From Croceifilum oryzae (GTDB taxonomy: Bacteria; Bacillota; Bacilli; Thermoactinomycetales; Thermoactinomycetaceae): a stretch of 64,000 nucleotides of DNA. The position numbers and the translations under genes were made by a program. The notes under the pieces are model-generated. The model was given only the letters and a program-made list of their open reading frames with translations. It searched no databases and was not told the origin of the DNA. The stretch spans positions 204,813 through 268,812 of the forward strand of contig NZ_JAUSUV010000001.1 in NCBI RefSeq assembly GCF_030814315.1. The letters are read 5' to 3'. Below are positions 43,861 through 52,239 of this stretch, one piece after another (position 1 is the stretch's first letter; every line of letters begins with the position of its first letter).

Positions 43861-44060
43861 ATGATATAGTTAAGAGAAAAGAGGTTGGTCTGGATTTCCT
43901 GGGCCAACTTCTAACTATGTAAAGAAAGAGGATTTTGACCATTTTGTTAGAATCTTTCTCACATGAATCGCATATTTGTGTGACAATCAGACTATGGAAC
44001 TAGACTTACTAGATAATAGATTGGTACGATGAGTAAAAATGATTTGAAGGTAGGGCAAAC

Positions 44061-44663
44061 ATGGCAGAAATTATTCATTCTTTCTTAGAGTGGCTTGCGG
44101 GATTAGGCTACTTCGGCATTGCACTCGGACTTATGGTTGAAGTGATCCCTAGTGAAATTGTTCTTGCCTACGGTGGTTATCTGATCTCAGTTGGTAAAGT
44201 GGAACCAATTGGTGCACTCATAGCAGGTGTAGTTGGTGGTGTGATTGCGCAGTTATTTTTATACTGGGCTGGGTATTACGGTGGTCGTCCGTTAATTGAG
44301 AAGTACGGAAAATATGTGCTCATCAAACCTTCACACCTTGATCTAGCAGAGAGATGGTTTGAGAAATATGGAGCTGGCGTTATATTTGGGGCACGATTTA
44401 TTCCGGTTGTGCGGCATGCGATCTCGATTCCTGCCGGGATTGCGAAGATGTCTTGGAAGCGTTTTACACTTTTGACAACGCTTGCAGCGATTCCGTGGTC
44501 GATCTTCTTCCTCTACTTGGGTTACAAACTTGGGGATAATCAAGAAAAGATTAAGGAAGTAGCAGGTCCTTATGTACAGACAGCGATGATTGCAATCGTG
44601 ATTCTACTTGGTCTATACTTTGGAATGAAATGGATGATAAATAAGAGGCGGAATTCAAATTAG
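44061..44663 (+). CDS. DedA-family membrane protein
   Basis: The 200-residue protein has the DedA/SNARE-associated motif GARFIPVVRHAISIPAGIAKMSWKRF with the conserved Arg pair, an N-terminal EVIPSEIVLAYGGYL helix and four to five membrane segments. DedA proteins flip polyprenyl phosphates or phospholipids and affect proton-motive force. GAAGGTAGGG precedes ATG 44061. tatA follows at 55 bases. Confidence 0.9.
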   Translation: MAEIIHSFLEWLAGLGYFGIALGLMVEVIPSEIVLAYGGYLISVGKVEPIGALIAGVVGGVIAQLFLYWAGYYGGRPLIEKYGKYVLIKPSHLDLAERWFEKYGAGVIFGARFIPVVRHAISIPAGIAKMSWKRFTLLTTLAAIPWSIFFLYLGYKLGDNQEKIKEVAGPYVQTAMIAIVILLGLYFGMKWMINKRRNSN

Positions 44664-44718
44664 TCTCGTGTATAATTAGGTGCGATGATGAATCGTCTCA
44701 AAAGAGGAGGGATTGTGG

Positions 44719-44973
44719 ATGAATATTTCTGGTTTAGAATGGGTTCTCATCTTTGTAGCGGCGTTACTACTATTTGGACCTAAGAAACTTCCAGAGCTAG
44801 GAAAGTCGATTGGTAAGGGAATCCGTGAGTTTAAGAAGGCGACGAGCGGGATGTTAGATGAGGAGAAGAAGCCTGAGGTGTCAGGGTCCACTCAAACTCC
44901 AACACCTGTGCAAACACAACCACAACAGACGACTATGAATTCTTCTCATACAACCAATACAGAGCAAAAATAA
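44719..44973 (+). CDS. tatA: Sec-independent protein translocase subunit TatA
   Basis: TatA forms the translocation pore for folded proteins. The 84-residue product has one short N-terminal helix (LEWVLIFVAALLLFGPKKLPELG), the FGPKKLPE hinge, an amphipathic helix (GKSIGKGIREFKKATSGM) and a long polar tail. ATG 44719 follows AGAGGAGGGA. No tatC is adjacent. Confidence 0.92.
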   Translation: MNISGLEWVLIFVAALLLFGPKKLPELGKSIGKGIREFKKATSGMLDEEKKPEVSGSTQTPTPVQTQPQQTTMNSSHTTNTEQK

Positions 44974-44978
44974 GTACG

Positions 44979-45016
44979 AAATCTCCTGTCTTTATAGGCT
45001 AGGGGGTTTTTTGTTT
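44979..45016 (+). terminator. Weak terminator of tatA
   Basis: AAATCTCCT (44979-44987) pairs loosely with AGGGGGTTT (45001-45009), followed by TTTGTTTTT. Confidence 0.5.
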
Positions 45017-45112
45017 TTCTATGATATAATAAAAAAGTATTTTTATTTCACAGAATGAAATGAACTGTATTAGTAAATTACGATTGTGAACAGGTTATGG
45101 GAGGGTTTTAGT

Positions 45113-45382
45113 TTGAACATTTCAGTTTCATTAAAGGAGAAAATACATTCTACCATTATCTCTTTTGGACTTACTGAGCGGGAAAAAGAGATAACGGTCT
45201 TATGGATCGCGGGCTATAACTACAAAGAAATTGCATTAAGGGTTGGCGTGTCTAATAATACCGTGCGAAAACACATTCAAAATATCCATTCGAAACTAGG
45301 TGTTCACTCAAAAACAAATGCTTTGATCAAAATCATGTCTGAGGTCTATAGTGGTACACAAAATCCAGACTCGTTTCTCTAA
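45113..45382 (+). CDS. Small LuxR/GerE-type transcriptional regulator
   Basis: The 89-residue protein is essentially one LuxR-type HTH domain (LTEREKEITVLWIAGYNYKEIALRVGVSNNTVRKHIQNIHSKLGVHSKTNAL), with no receiver or sensor domain, so it is close to GerE in form. TTG 45113 follows GGGAGGG. Its position just upstream of the 45.4-55.4 kb biosynthetic operon, in the same direction, makes it a candidate pathway regulator. Confidence 0.8.
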   Translation: MNISVSLKEKIHSTIISFGLTEREKEITVLWIAGYNYKEIALRVGVSNNTVRKHIQNIHSKLGVHSKTNALIKIMSEVYSGTQNPDSFL

Positions 45383-45425
45383 ATTCAAATATATGGAAAG
45401 GGAAGAGAATAACTCATATGTAGTA

Positions 45426-45454
45426 TTGTTTAAATCAATCATGCCATTTACTAT
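45426..45454 (+). promoter_or_regulatory. Possible promoter of the second biosynthetic operon
   Basis: TTGTTT (45426-45431), 17-base spacer, TACTAT (45449-45454). It would give a leader of nearly 300 bases before the first gene. No ORF in 45383-45753 is convincing. Confidence 0.45.
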
Positions 45455-45643
45455 AGGGGTAAGGTTGGCCAACCCATTTAGTAATATAGTCAATGCTTGT
45501 GATGTGAATGCTAGACCAGTATGTATATATTTCTGAAATAAATGCATTTTGTAAAATTAAGTGATGATAATGATAGTAAGAATCATGCTAATCACTGAAT
45601 AATCGATCCGACAACTATATGGCACAAACTCTGTAAACAGAAT

Positions 45644-45721
45644 GGCTTTTTCACGAGGTCGGTCTTTTTCGAAGTGGATTCTGTTATGGAATCGATTTTA
45701 TCGAAAGAGCCCCTTTTTTTG
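45644..45721 (+). terminator. Terminator-like leader (possible attenuator)
   Basis: GGTCTTTTTCGA (45661-45672) pairs with TCGAAAGAGCC (45701-45711), with an inner GATTC/GAATC stem, followed by CCTTTTTTT. GGCTTTTTC (45644-45652) could pair with the same 3' arm. It ends only 33 bases before the first operon gene, so it either terminates the luxR transcript or attenuates the operon. No T-box signature is seen. Confidence 0.55.
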
Positions 45722-45753
45722 TTGAAAACATTTTCTATTAGGGGTGTGATGGG

Positions 45754-46923
45754 ATGAAGAAGCGAATTACTTTTCTTGATACTACGCTTAGGGACGGGGA
45801 ACAAGCACCCGGTAATGCGATGACGCCAGAGCAGAAATTAGAGCTAGCGTTAATGCTGGAAGAGGCAGGAGTAGATACGATTGAAACGGGTTTTCCCGCA
45901 TCCTCCCATGCTGATTTTTTAGCAACGCAGATGATTAGCACCAAGCTAGAAACGGCATCATTTGCTACGTTTTCACGCGCGCAAGTGAGAGATGTGAAAA
46001 TCGCGATCGAGGCTGGAGGAGTTAGCGATCGACATCTTGTAATGTTAGTCGCTACAGGTAGCGATTTGCATCTAAAAAATAAGCGCAATATCACGCGTGA
46101 ACAGGGGCTTGCGGAAATAAGAGAAGCCGTTACGTATGCGAAACAACAAGGTCTTACCAATATAGCGGTGGGCATAGAGGATGCTAGTCGTGCTGAGTAT
46201 GACTATATGGAAGCGATGACTAGAACGTCGATAGAGGCAGGCGCCAACCAAATTATTCTGGCAGATACAACCGGATATGCCACTCCGTCTTCGTTTGGAA
46301 GTTTAATTGGATTTATCCGTAGCATCGTGGGACCGGATATCAAAGTATCCACTCATTGTCATAATGACCTCGGTCTGGGCGTCGCAAATGCTTTAGAGGG
46401 GCTTAAAGCGGGAGCAGATGAGGTTCAGGCAACCTTGGGAGGGATTGGTGAGCGAGCGGGAAATACCTCTCTCGAGCAAATCGCGGCCATCCTTTATTAC
46501 AAGGGAGATGATTACGGGTTAAAAACGAGTATTCGTCTTGATTTGTTATATAAAACATATCTCATGCTACAGGGATTTATTGAATTGGAAGAGTCGCGCA
46601 TGCAGCCCTTATTTGGCAAGTACGTGTTTAGCACGGCAGCGGGGATTCATCAGCAAGGAATGCTAAATGACCCAGACACTTATGAGTATGTAAAGCCTAT
46701 GACCCTAGGTAGAGAAAGACAGTTGCTAGTAACCCGCCATTCAGGGAGAACGATTATTCGTCATCTACTCAAGGAGCAGGGACTTCCGTTTTCTGATGAA
46801 GAGATCAATCATTTGTATGAGAAGTTTATCAACAGAGCCAGCTTCTGTGATGATCTAACTACCTTTACCCAAAAGATAAAGGATGAATTAGAACTTCAGA
46901 CAACCGAGGTGGGAGCCATATGA
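45754..46923 (+). CDS. LeuA/homocitrate-synthase-family acyltransferase, short form
   Basis: The 389-residue protein is a DRE-TIM condensing enzyme (FLDTTLRDGEQAPGNAMT; metal-binding STHCHNDLGLGVAN). It condenses acetyl-CoA (or a relative) with a 2-keto acid. The usual C-terminal leucine-binding domain of LeuA is missing, so it is closer in size to NifV/AksA-type homocitrate synthases and is probably not leucine-inhibited. With LeuC, LeuD and an aminotransferase in the same operon, it would start a 2-keto-acid chain extension. AGGGGTG precedes ATG 45754. Its stop overlaps the next start by four bases. The acceptor keto acid cannot be told. Confidence 0.8.
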   Translation: MKKRITFLDTTLRDGEQAPGNAMTPEQKLELALMLEEAGVDTIETGFPASSHADFLATQMISTKLETASFATFSRAQVRDVKIAIEAGGVSDRHLVMLVATGSDLHLKNKRNITREQGLAEIREAVTYAKQQGLTNIAVGIEDASRAEYDYMEAMTRTSIEAGANQIILADTTGYATPSSFGSLIGFIRSIVGPDIKVSTHCHNDLGLGVANALEGLKAGADEVQATLGGIGERAGNTSLEQIAAILYYKGDDYGLKTSIRLDLLYKTYLMLQGFIELEESRMQPLFGKYVFSTAAGIHQQGMLNDPDTYEYVKPMTLGRERQLLVTRHSGRTIIRHLLKEQGLPFSDEEINHLYEKFINRASFCDDLTTFTQKIKDELELQTTEVGAI

Positions 46924-47513
46924 AAAAAGCATTACTCGTACTTGATTTGATAAATGATCTGGTTCATGAAGATGGAAGTGTAGGAAAAGATGGCTTTTAT
47001 GAACAGGCACAGGAACGAGGAACTGTGGCTCATACCGCTGAAGCAATTAAGTATTGTCGGGAGGCGGGTATCCCTGTGATCTATGTGATTGTGGGCTTTA
47101 GTCAAGGCTATCCTGAATGGAGCGAGCGTTCGAAACTGTTCCGTCATGTTCCGAGCAAACAGCAGGTTCTGCTAGGCACATGGGCAACTCAGGTACATGC
47201 TGAACTCCAACCTTTACCGAACGAGGTGATCATTACGAAAAACCGTATCGATCCGTTCTATAATACGAATTTAGAAACGGTTTTACGTTCAATGGAGATC
47301 GATACCCTTTATCTATGTGGAGTTTCAACGGAATTTGTTGTATTGAGCACGGTAATGGGTGGACATGACCGAGGATATACGGTTAGACCGTTAGCAGATT
47401 GCATTTCATCCAGTGACTCTCACAGCCATGATTGTGCGATGACCATCATTGAGAAACTGTCGGATGTATATAGTTTAGAACAATTAACCCTTGAGGAGGG
47501 CGTGAAACTGTGA
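46920..47513 (+). CDS. Isochorismatase-like hydrolase lacking the usual cysteine
   Basis: The 197-residue protein has the isochorismatase/cysteine-hydrolase fold (ALLVLDLINDLVHEDGS with the catalytic Asp, VIITKNRIDPFYNT with the Lys). The nucleophile block reads CGVSTEFVVLST, where most members have a Cys in the position of the first V of FVV. True isochorismatase and PhzD also lack it, so acid-catalysed vinyl-ether cleavage or a scaffold role is more likely than nicotinamidase or carbamoylase action. A Cys three to four residues earlier is not in the usual place. ATGA overlap with the LeuA-like gene; GTGA overlap with the next. Confidence 0.75.
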   Translation: MKKALLVLDLINDLVHEDGSVGKDGFYEQAQERGTVAHTAEAIKYCREAGIPVIYVIVGFSQGYPEWSERSKLFRHVPSKQQVLLGTWATQVHAELQPLPNEVIITKNRIDPFYNTNLETVLRSMEIDTLYLCGVSTEFVVLSTVMGGHDRGYTVRPLADCISSSDSHSHDCAMTIIEKLSDVYSLEQLTLEEGVKL

Positions 47514-48541
47514 ACGCATATCATATTTTTACAGATGAACAATTGAATGAGCTTAGCTTGTCACTCTCTAGCTTTTCTACTATTTCGCCCTATACGGATG
47601 CTTCTCGTTTCGAAGAAACCATGATTCATGCCGTAAAAAACGGCCTTCTCCCTACATTCTTTATGGAGCTATGTGAACGGATCCGCTCGGATCGAGCAAA
47701 CGGTCTCCATGTCCATGTGCTGAAGAATTGTCCGGTTGATTTGGAAGTTCCTGATCTGGATCATGATGATCCGGTGAACGATAAATATCGTTTGAAGAAA
47801 ACCTTTCTGGGCGAAGCATTTTTAGGTGTCTTTGCTTACCTGCTTAAAACCCCATTGCTCTCGTATGCCAGCCGTAATAACGGTGACTTCTTTACGGACG
47901 TTGTTAGTATTAATCGATTTAAGGGAAAACGTACCGGTTTTACTGATGGCGATTTAATTTTCCATAATGACCGGTCAAGTCATCCTGTGAGAGCGGATTA
48001 TATCACCCTTTTAGGTGTGCGCTGTCCATCCAATGATCTCGTCTATACCACATATGTGGACGGTCAAGATATGATGGGGCACCTAACGCCAGAACAGATT
48101 CAGGTCCTAAGTGAAGATTGGTATTTCACCGAAGTGGATGATTTAACAAAGGAAAAGGTAAAGGATTGGGAGAAATCCAGTACACATGCGATTTTAAATG
48201 ACGGAATGATTTGTTTCCAAGATACGCTCACGCAACCGGTAGACGATGCACCGATCGAGGCGGTTAAAGCGTTGCTTGCATTCAAGGATGCGATTACAAA
48301 ATCACCAAAAACCCGTCATCGCTTGGAATATGGAGATTTGTTTGTTTTTGCGAATCAATTTGGGCTTCATAATCGAGAACGCATTGAGGTGAATAATCCA
48401 GAAGATACAGCTAAGCGTTGGCTGTTAAAAACATATACATTTAGAGACCATGCAGTAGCCGATACATTTGAAGACTATTGGGTAAATGGTGTATATGGTT
48501 GTGTAAGTGATAAACCAAAAGTGAAAGAAGGGAATGTATGA
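47510..48541 (+). CDS. TauD/clavaminate-synthase-like 2-oxoglutarate/Fe(II) oxygenase
   Basis: The 343-residue protein has the facial triad in H-N-D (LIFHNDRSSHPVRADY) and a distal His in FGLHNRERIEV, followed by RWLLKTYTF with the Arg that binds 2-oxoglutarate. The family hydroxylates or desaturates free or carrier-bound amino acids. In this operon it likely hydroxylates the amino acid made by the LeuA/LeuCD/aminotransferase set. GTG 47510 follows GAGGAGGG. Coupled to both neighbours by four-base overlaps. Confidence 0.82.
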   Translation: MNAYHIFTDEQLNELSLSLSSFSTISPYTDASRFEETMIHAVKNGLLPTFFMELCERIRSDRANGLHVHVLKNCPVDLEVPDLDHDDPVNDKYRLKKTFLGEAFLGVFAYLLKTPLLSYASRNNGDFFTDVVSINRFKGKRTGFTDGDLIFHNDRSSHPVRADYITLLGVRCPSNDLVYTTYVDGQDMMGHLTPEQIQVLSEDWYFTEVDDLTKEKVKDWEKSSTHAILNDGMICFQDTLTQPVDDAPIEAVKALLAFKDAITKSPKTRHRLEYGDLFVFANQFGLHNRERIEVNNPEDTAKRWLLKTYTFRDHAVADTFEDYWVNGVYGCVSDKPKVKEGNV

Positions 48542-48939
48542 TGAACGATACGTTGACAAACCTTATGCAAGCATTGCCAACCCTTCTCCAAGAGAATGAG
48601 TCAGGTGTTCTAGCTGAAACCGAAATTACCTTTACACCTTTTCAAGCAATTGAACGTTCCAAATCTGCTGTTCATTGGTTATTCCGCCCGGATCAAACGG
48701 GCGGGACAGGTGCTGCGATTATTCGTTATGAGCCAGGTGGAGAATCTCCTCCTCATCTGCATACCGGATTTGAACTTGCTTACGTATTGGAAGGAGAGAT
48801 GATTACAAGCCAAGGTACAGTTAAAAAGAATGAAATGATGCTACTTACACCAGGGAGTCGACATAGCTCGCGCAGTGGTGAAGCAGGCTGTTTGGCTTTA
48901 ATTATTTGGGAAAAGCCGCCTCAACCGATCGAAGAGTGA
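48538..48939 (+). CDS. Cupin-domain protein
   Basis: The 133-residue single cupin has the two metal motifs (GGESPPHLHTGFELAYVLEGE and PGSRHSSRSGEAG). Such small cupins act as isomerases, oxygenases or sensory proteins. Its role here is not clear; it may isomerise or oxidise the product. ATGA overlap with the oxygenase gene. Confidence 0.8.
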   Translation: MMNDTLTNLMQALPTLLQENESGVLAETEITFTPFQAIERSKSAVHWLFRPDQTGGTGAAIIRYEPGGESPPHLHTGFELAYVLEGEMITSQGTVKKNEMMLLTPGSRHSSRSGEAGCLALIIWEKPPQPIEE

Positions 48940-48952
48940 AAGGGAGAGTAAA

Positions 48953-50203
48953 ATGAAAACAATACATTCTTCTTCAACCAGATATCGATGGTTTATTTTA
49001 TCCATTGGTGTCCTTGCCCAAATCGTATTTGCCATCGGATTTGCTGGGATTCCTTTATCCGGAGTGGTGATGCGTAGTGATTATCACTTTTCTATGGGCG
49101 AGTTAGGTTTTGTCCTCGGCTGTATGGGATTAGGTGTGGGGATCTCTGAAATCGTTTGGGGGATATTGACCGATAAGCTGGGGGATAAAGTGGTTCTGAT
49201 GATTGGGCTCGCCTCCATGGGCGTTACCTACGCGATTATTGCATATGGATTTGTTCCGGGAGGAATCACGGATTATAGAGCACTAGGGTCATTGTTAATT
49301 TTAGCGGGTGCTGTAGGAGGTAGTATTAACTCCTCCTCCGGCCGTGCGGTCATGACATGGTTTAAAGATCATGAACGTGGCTTTGCGATGAGTATTCGTC
49401 AGACCGCTATTCCAGTTGGTGCCGCGATTGGTTCCATATCGATTCCCTTCATCGCATCGTCTTATGGATTTGGAATCGCCTTCTCTACACTTGGAGCCCT
49501 ATGTCTCATCGTAACGCTAGTTGTGTGGATTTGGATGGTTGAGCTGGAAATACCCGAAGCATCAACGCAAAATGTATCCGGCGAAGCGATTTCGCCATTG
49601 AAGCGTATGTCTGTTTGGAAAATTGCGCTGGCGGGTGCAGCACTAACGTTTCCACAGATGTCTATCCTTACCTTTGCTTCTGTATTTCTGACAGACCAAC
49701 ATCATTTGAGCTTGTTCGTGGTTTCGATTATTGCCTTCTCGATTCAATTAGGTGGCGGAGTTTTACGACTCGTTACAGGGCGGATTTCGGATAAGCACCA
49801 AAATCGTCGTAAAATGATCTGTATGATTGCGGTGGTTGCTGGGATATCGGGTATTTTGCTCGGCTTGCTATCTGGACAAAATGAAATCCTAGTCGTCGGC
49901 TTACTCATCATTACAGGACTCGCCGGAAATGCTTGGCACGGTGTGGGGTATACGGAGATTGCCGTAGCCGCTGGTGTGCGTTATGCAGGTAGAGCACTGG
50001 GGATGATGGGAGCAACGGTATTTGCGGTCTCTTTCGTTATTCCTTACATGATTCCATTCATATTAAAAATGTCATCATGGAACGGTGTATGGATTTTTGT
50101 CGGGATCGCTTCCTTGCTGGCTCTGCCACTGATGATGGAATTCGCCCAACCTGTGAAGAAAAACGCAGACCTTGTTGCAAAAGAAGGTGAGAGTATTGGC
50201 TAA
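48953..50203 (+). CDS. MFS transporter
   Basis: The 416-residue, 12-helix protein has an MFS motif after helix 2 (WGILTDKLGDKVVLMIG) and a second in GRISDKHQNRRK. Its place inside the operon suggests export of the product or a late intermediate. GAAAGGGAGAG precedes ATG 48953. Its end overlaps the leuC-like start by eight bases. Confidence 0.88.
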   Translation: MKTIHSSSTRYRWFILSIGVLAQIVFAIGFAGIPLSGVVMRSDYHFSMGELGFVLGCMGLGVGISEIVWGILTDKLGDKVVLMIGLASMGVTYAIIAYGFVPGGITDYRALGSLLILAGAVGGSINSSSGRAVMTWFKDHERGFAMSIRQTAIPVGAAIGSISIPFIASSYGFGIAFSTLGALCLIVTLVVWIWMVELEIPEASTQNVSGEAISPLKRMSVWKIALAGAALTFPQMSILTFASVFLTDQHHLSLFVVSIIAFSIQLGGGVLRLVTGRISDKHQNRRKMICMIAVVAGISGILLGLLSGQNEILVVGLLIITGLAGNAWHGVGYTEIAVAAGVRYAGRALGMMGATVFAVSFVIPYMIPFILKMSSWNGVWIFVGIASLLALPLMMEFAQPVKKNADLVAKEGESIG

Positions 50204-51596
50204 GACGCTATTTCATAAAATCTGGGACTCCCATTGTGTGAAGCAGATCGGGGATACAGAGGATTTACTTTATATTGATATGCATTTACTGCATGAAATC
50301 AATACACCGCAAGCGTTCGATCGATTACGTGAAACGAATCGGACGGTACGAAGACCGGATTTAACGATCGCGACGGAAGACCATAATACGCCGACTCGTT
50401 CTGTGGCAACATTGGAATCGGACGACGTACGTAGACGACAGGTTGATTTATTACGGCGCAATTGCTCAGAATTCGATATTCCTTTATTTCAGTTGGGTGA
50501 ACCCGGTCAAGGGATCACCCACGTAATTGCACCTGAACAGGGGCTCGTCCTCCCAGGAACCACACTCGTCTGTTGTGATTCACATACAACCACACACGGT
50601 GCATTTGCGGCGCTTGCGTTTGGGATTGGCACGAGCCAAGTGGAACATGTCCTAGCAACCCAAACATTACGATTCCACAAGTTTAAATCGATGCGTGTCA
50701 CCGTTGAAAATGATTTGCCAGATAACGTTTCCGCTAAGGATTTGGCTCTTTCCATTATCCGTCATCTAGGTACGGGTGGTGGAATCGGCCACGTCATCGA
50801 ATATGCGGGATCAGCGATTCATTCTCTTAGTATGGAAGCCCGTATGACCTTGTGCAACATGTCGGTAGAAGCAGGAGCAAGTGCTGGGATTATAGGGGTT
50901 GATGAGAAAACCCTCGATTATTTGCGCAATGTGTACCAGTTGAATGGTCAGCCCCTCGCCGAGGAAGAAATCGAAAGATGGCGTACCTATGTAAGTGATC
51001 CAGATGCTACTTTTGACAAGGAAGTCGTGATCGACGGAGCTACGATTCAGGAGAATGTGACTTGGGGTACCAATCCATCTCAAAATATTGGCTTTCATGA
51101 ACAGATCCCAAGCTTCACCGATTATGAAGATCCAAGCCAAAAACAAGCGGCTAAGCGTGCACTTGAATACATGGATCTGCAACCAGGTCAGTCCCTATCC
51201 GATATCTCGATCGATAAGGTATTTGTGGGGTCGTGTACGAATGGGCGTATCGAAGATTTACGCATCGTGGCTGATATTTTGGATGGGAGATCGGTTCACT
51301 CCGATGTTCATATGGTGATTGTTCCCGGCTCTACACAAGTACGTGACCTTGCCATAAAAGAAGGATTGGATGAAGTGTTCCAAAAAGCTGGAGCTGACTT
51401 CCGCCATTTCCCGGGATGCTCGATGTGTTGCGGTCTGAATGAAGACAGTATGCGAAAAGGACAACGTTCTGTTTCGACCAGTAATCGGAATTATGAAGGC
51501 AGACAAGGTACAGAGGCGATGACGCATATTGCTTCCCCTTCTGTGGCGGCGGCTAGTGCGATTACAGGTCGAATTAGTAGAGCTTCGGATTTATAG
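50196..51596 (+). CDS. leuC: Aconitase-family isomerase, large subunit (LeuC-like)
   Basis: The 466-residue protein has the [4Fe-4S] cysteines in VGSCTNGRIEDL and PGCSMCCGLNED and the CDSHTTTHGAFAALAFGIG block of 3-isopropylmalate dehydratase. It would isomerise the 2-alkylmalate made by the LeuA-like synthase. TTG 50196 (LAKTLFHKIWDSH) follows AGAAGGTGAG, so the longer start at 50172 is rejected. It forms the holoenzyme with the next gene. It may serve leucine synthesis as well if the host lacks another leuC. Confidence 0.85.
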   Translation: MAKTLFHKIWDSHCVKQIGDTEDLLYIDMHLLHEINTPQAFDRLRETNRTVRRPDLTIATEDHNTPTRSVATLESDDVRRRQVDLLRRNCSEFDIPLFQLGEPGQGITHVIAPEQGLVLPGTTLVCCDSHTTTHGAFAALAFGIGTSQVEHVLATQTLRFHKFKSMRVTVENDLPDNVSAKDLALSIIRHLGTGGGIGHVIEYAGSAIHSLSMEARMTLCNMSVEAGASAGIIGVDEKTLDYLRNVYQLNGQPLAEEEIERWRTYVSDPDATFDKEVVIDGATIQENVTWGTNPSQNIGFHEQIPSFTDYEDPSQKQAAKRALEYMDLQPGQSLSDISIDKVFVGSCTNGRIEDLRIVADILDGRSVHSDVHMVIVPGSTQVRDLAIKEGLDEVFQKAGADFRHFPGCSMCCGLNEDSMRKGQRSVSTSNRNYEGRQGTEAMTHIASPSVAAASAITGRISRASDL

Positions 51597-51612
51597 AACG
51601 GAGGATGAGAGT

Positions 51613-52239
51613 ATGGGAAGGGAACGGATTCAAGGATACGGCATGCCTTTAGTACGAAACAATGTTGATACAGATCAAATTATCCCTGCTCGCTTTTGTT
51701 ACCAACCAAAACGGATCGGTCATGGCGAATCGTTGTTCGGGAACTGGCGTCAGGACCCATCTTTTGTATTAAATGATCCGCGCTATTCGGATGCTACGAT
51801 ATTGGTTGCCGGTAGTGAGTTTGCAACGGGATCCTCACGAGAATATGCTGTTTGGGCGATAAAAGATTACGGCTTTCAGGTTGTGATTGCCGAAAGCTTC
51901 GGTGATATTTTCTATAAAAACGCTATTATCAATGATTTGCTCCCGCTCCAGACAACGGAGGAAGGCATCGAGTTGTTGTGGGAGACATTGATTCACGCCC
52001 CTAAGTCAAACATTCAAATCGATCTGGAAAAAGAAGTGATTTGCTTTGAAGGTGGGTCAGTTCCCGCCATCATGGATCCACATTTTAAAAAGAAGTATAT
52101 TCTAAATCTGGATGATATTTCGTTGACCCTTGAAGATGTAGGAAATATTGATACATATGAAGCGGCAAGAAATCCCCACTTGGCTACTACGTTGAATCGA
52201 GTAGAGAGATTCTCACATGCAGGTAGAAGCAATGAATAG
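51613..52239 (+). CDS. leuD: Aconitase-family isomerase, small subunit (LeuD-like)
   Basis: The 208-residue protein has the LeuD features VDTDQIIPARF and GSEFATGSSREYAVWAIKDYGFQVVIAESFGDIFYKNAI. GGAGGATGAG precedes ATG 51613; upstream in-frame sequence belongs to leuC in another frame. Its end overlaps the next gene slightly. Confidence 0.87.
   Translation: MGRERIQGYGMPLVRNNVDTDQIIPARFCYQPKRIGHGESLFGNWRQDPSFVLNDPRYSDATILVAGSEFATGSSREYAVWAIKDYGFQVVIAESFGDIFYKNAIINDLLPLQTTEEGIELLWETLIHAPKSNIQIDLEKEVICFEGGSVPAIMDPHFKKKYILNLDDISLTLEDVGNIDTYEAARNPHLATTLNRVERFSHAGRSNE

Noticed and set aside
45383..45753. T-box or leucine leader peptide before the LeuA-like gene
   Set aside because: No AGGGTGG-type T-box sequence and no short ORF rich in Leu codons was found.
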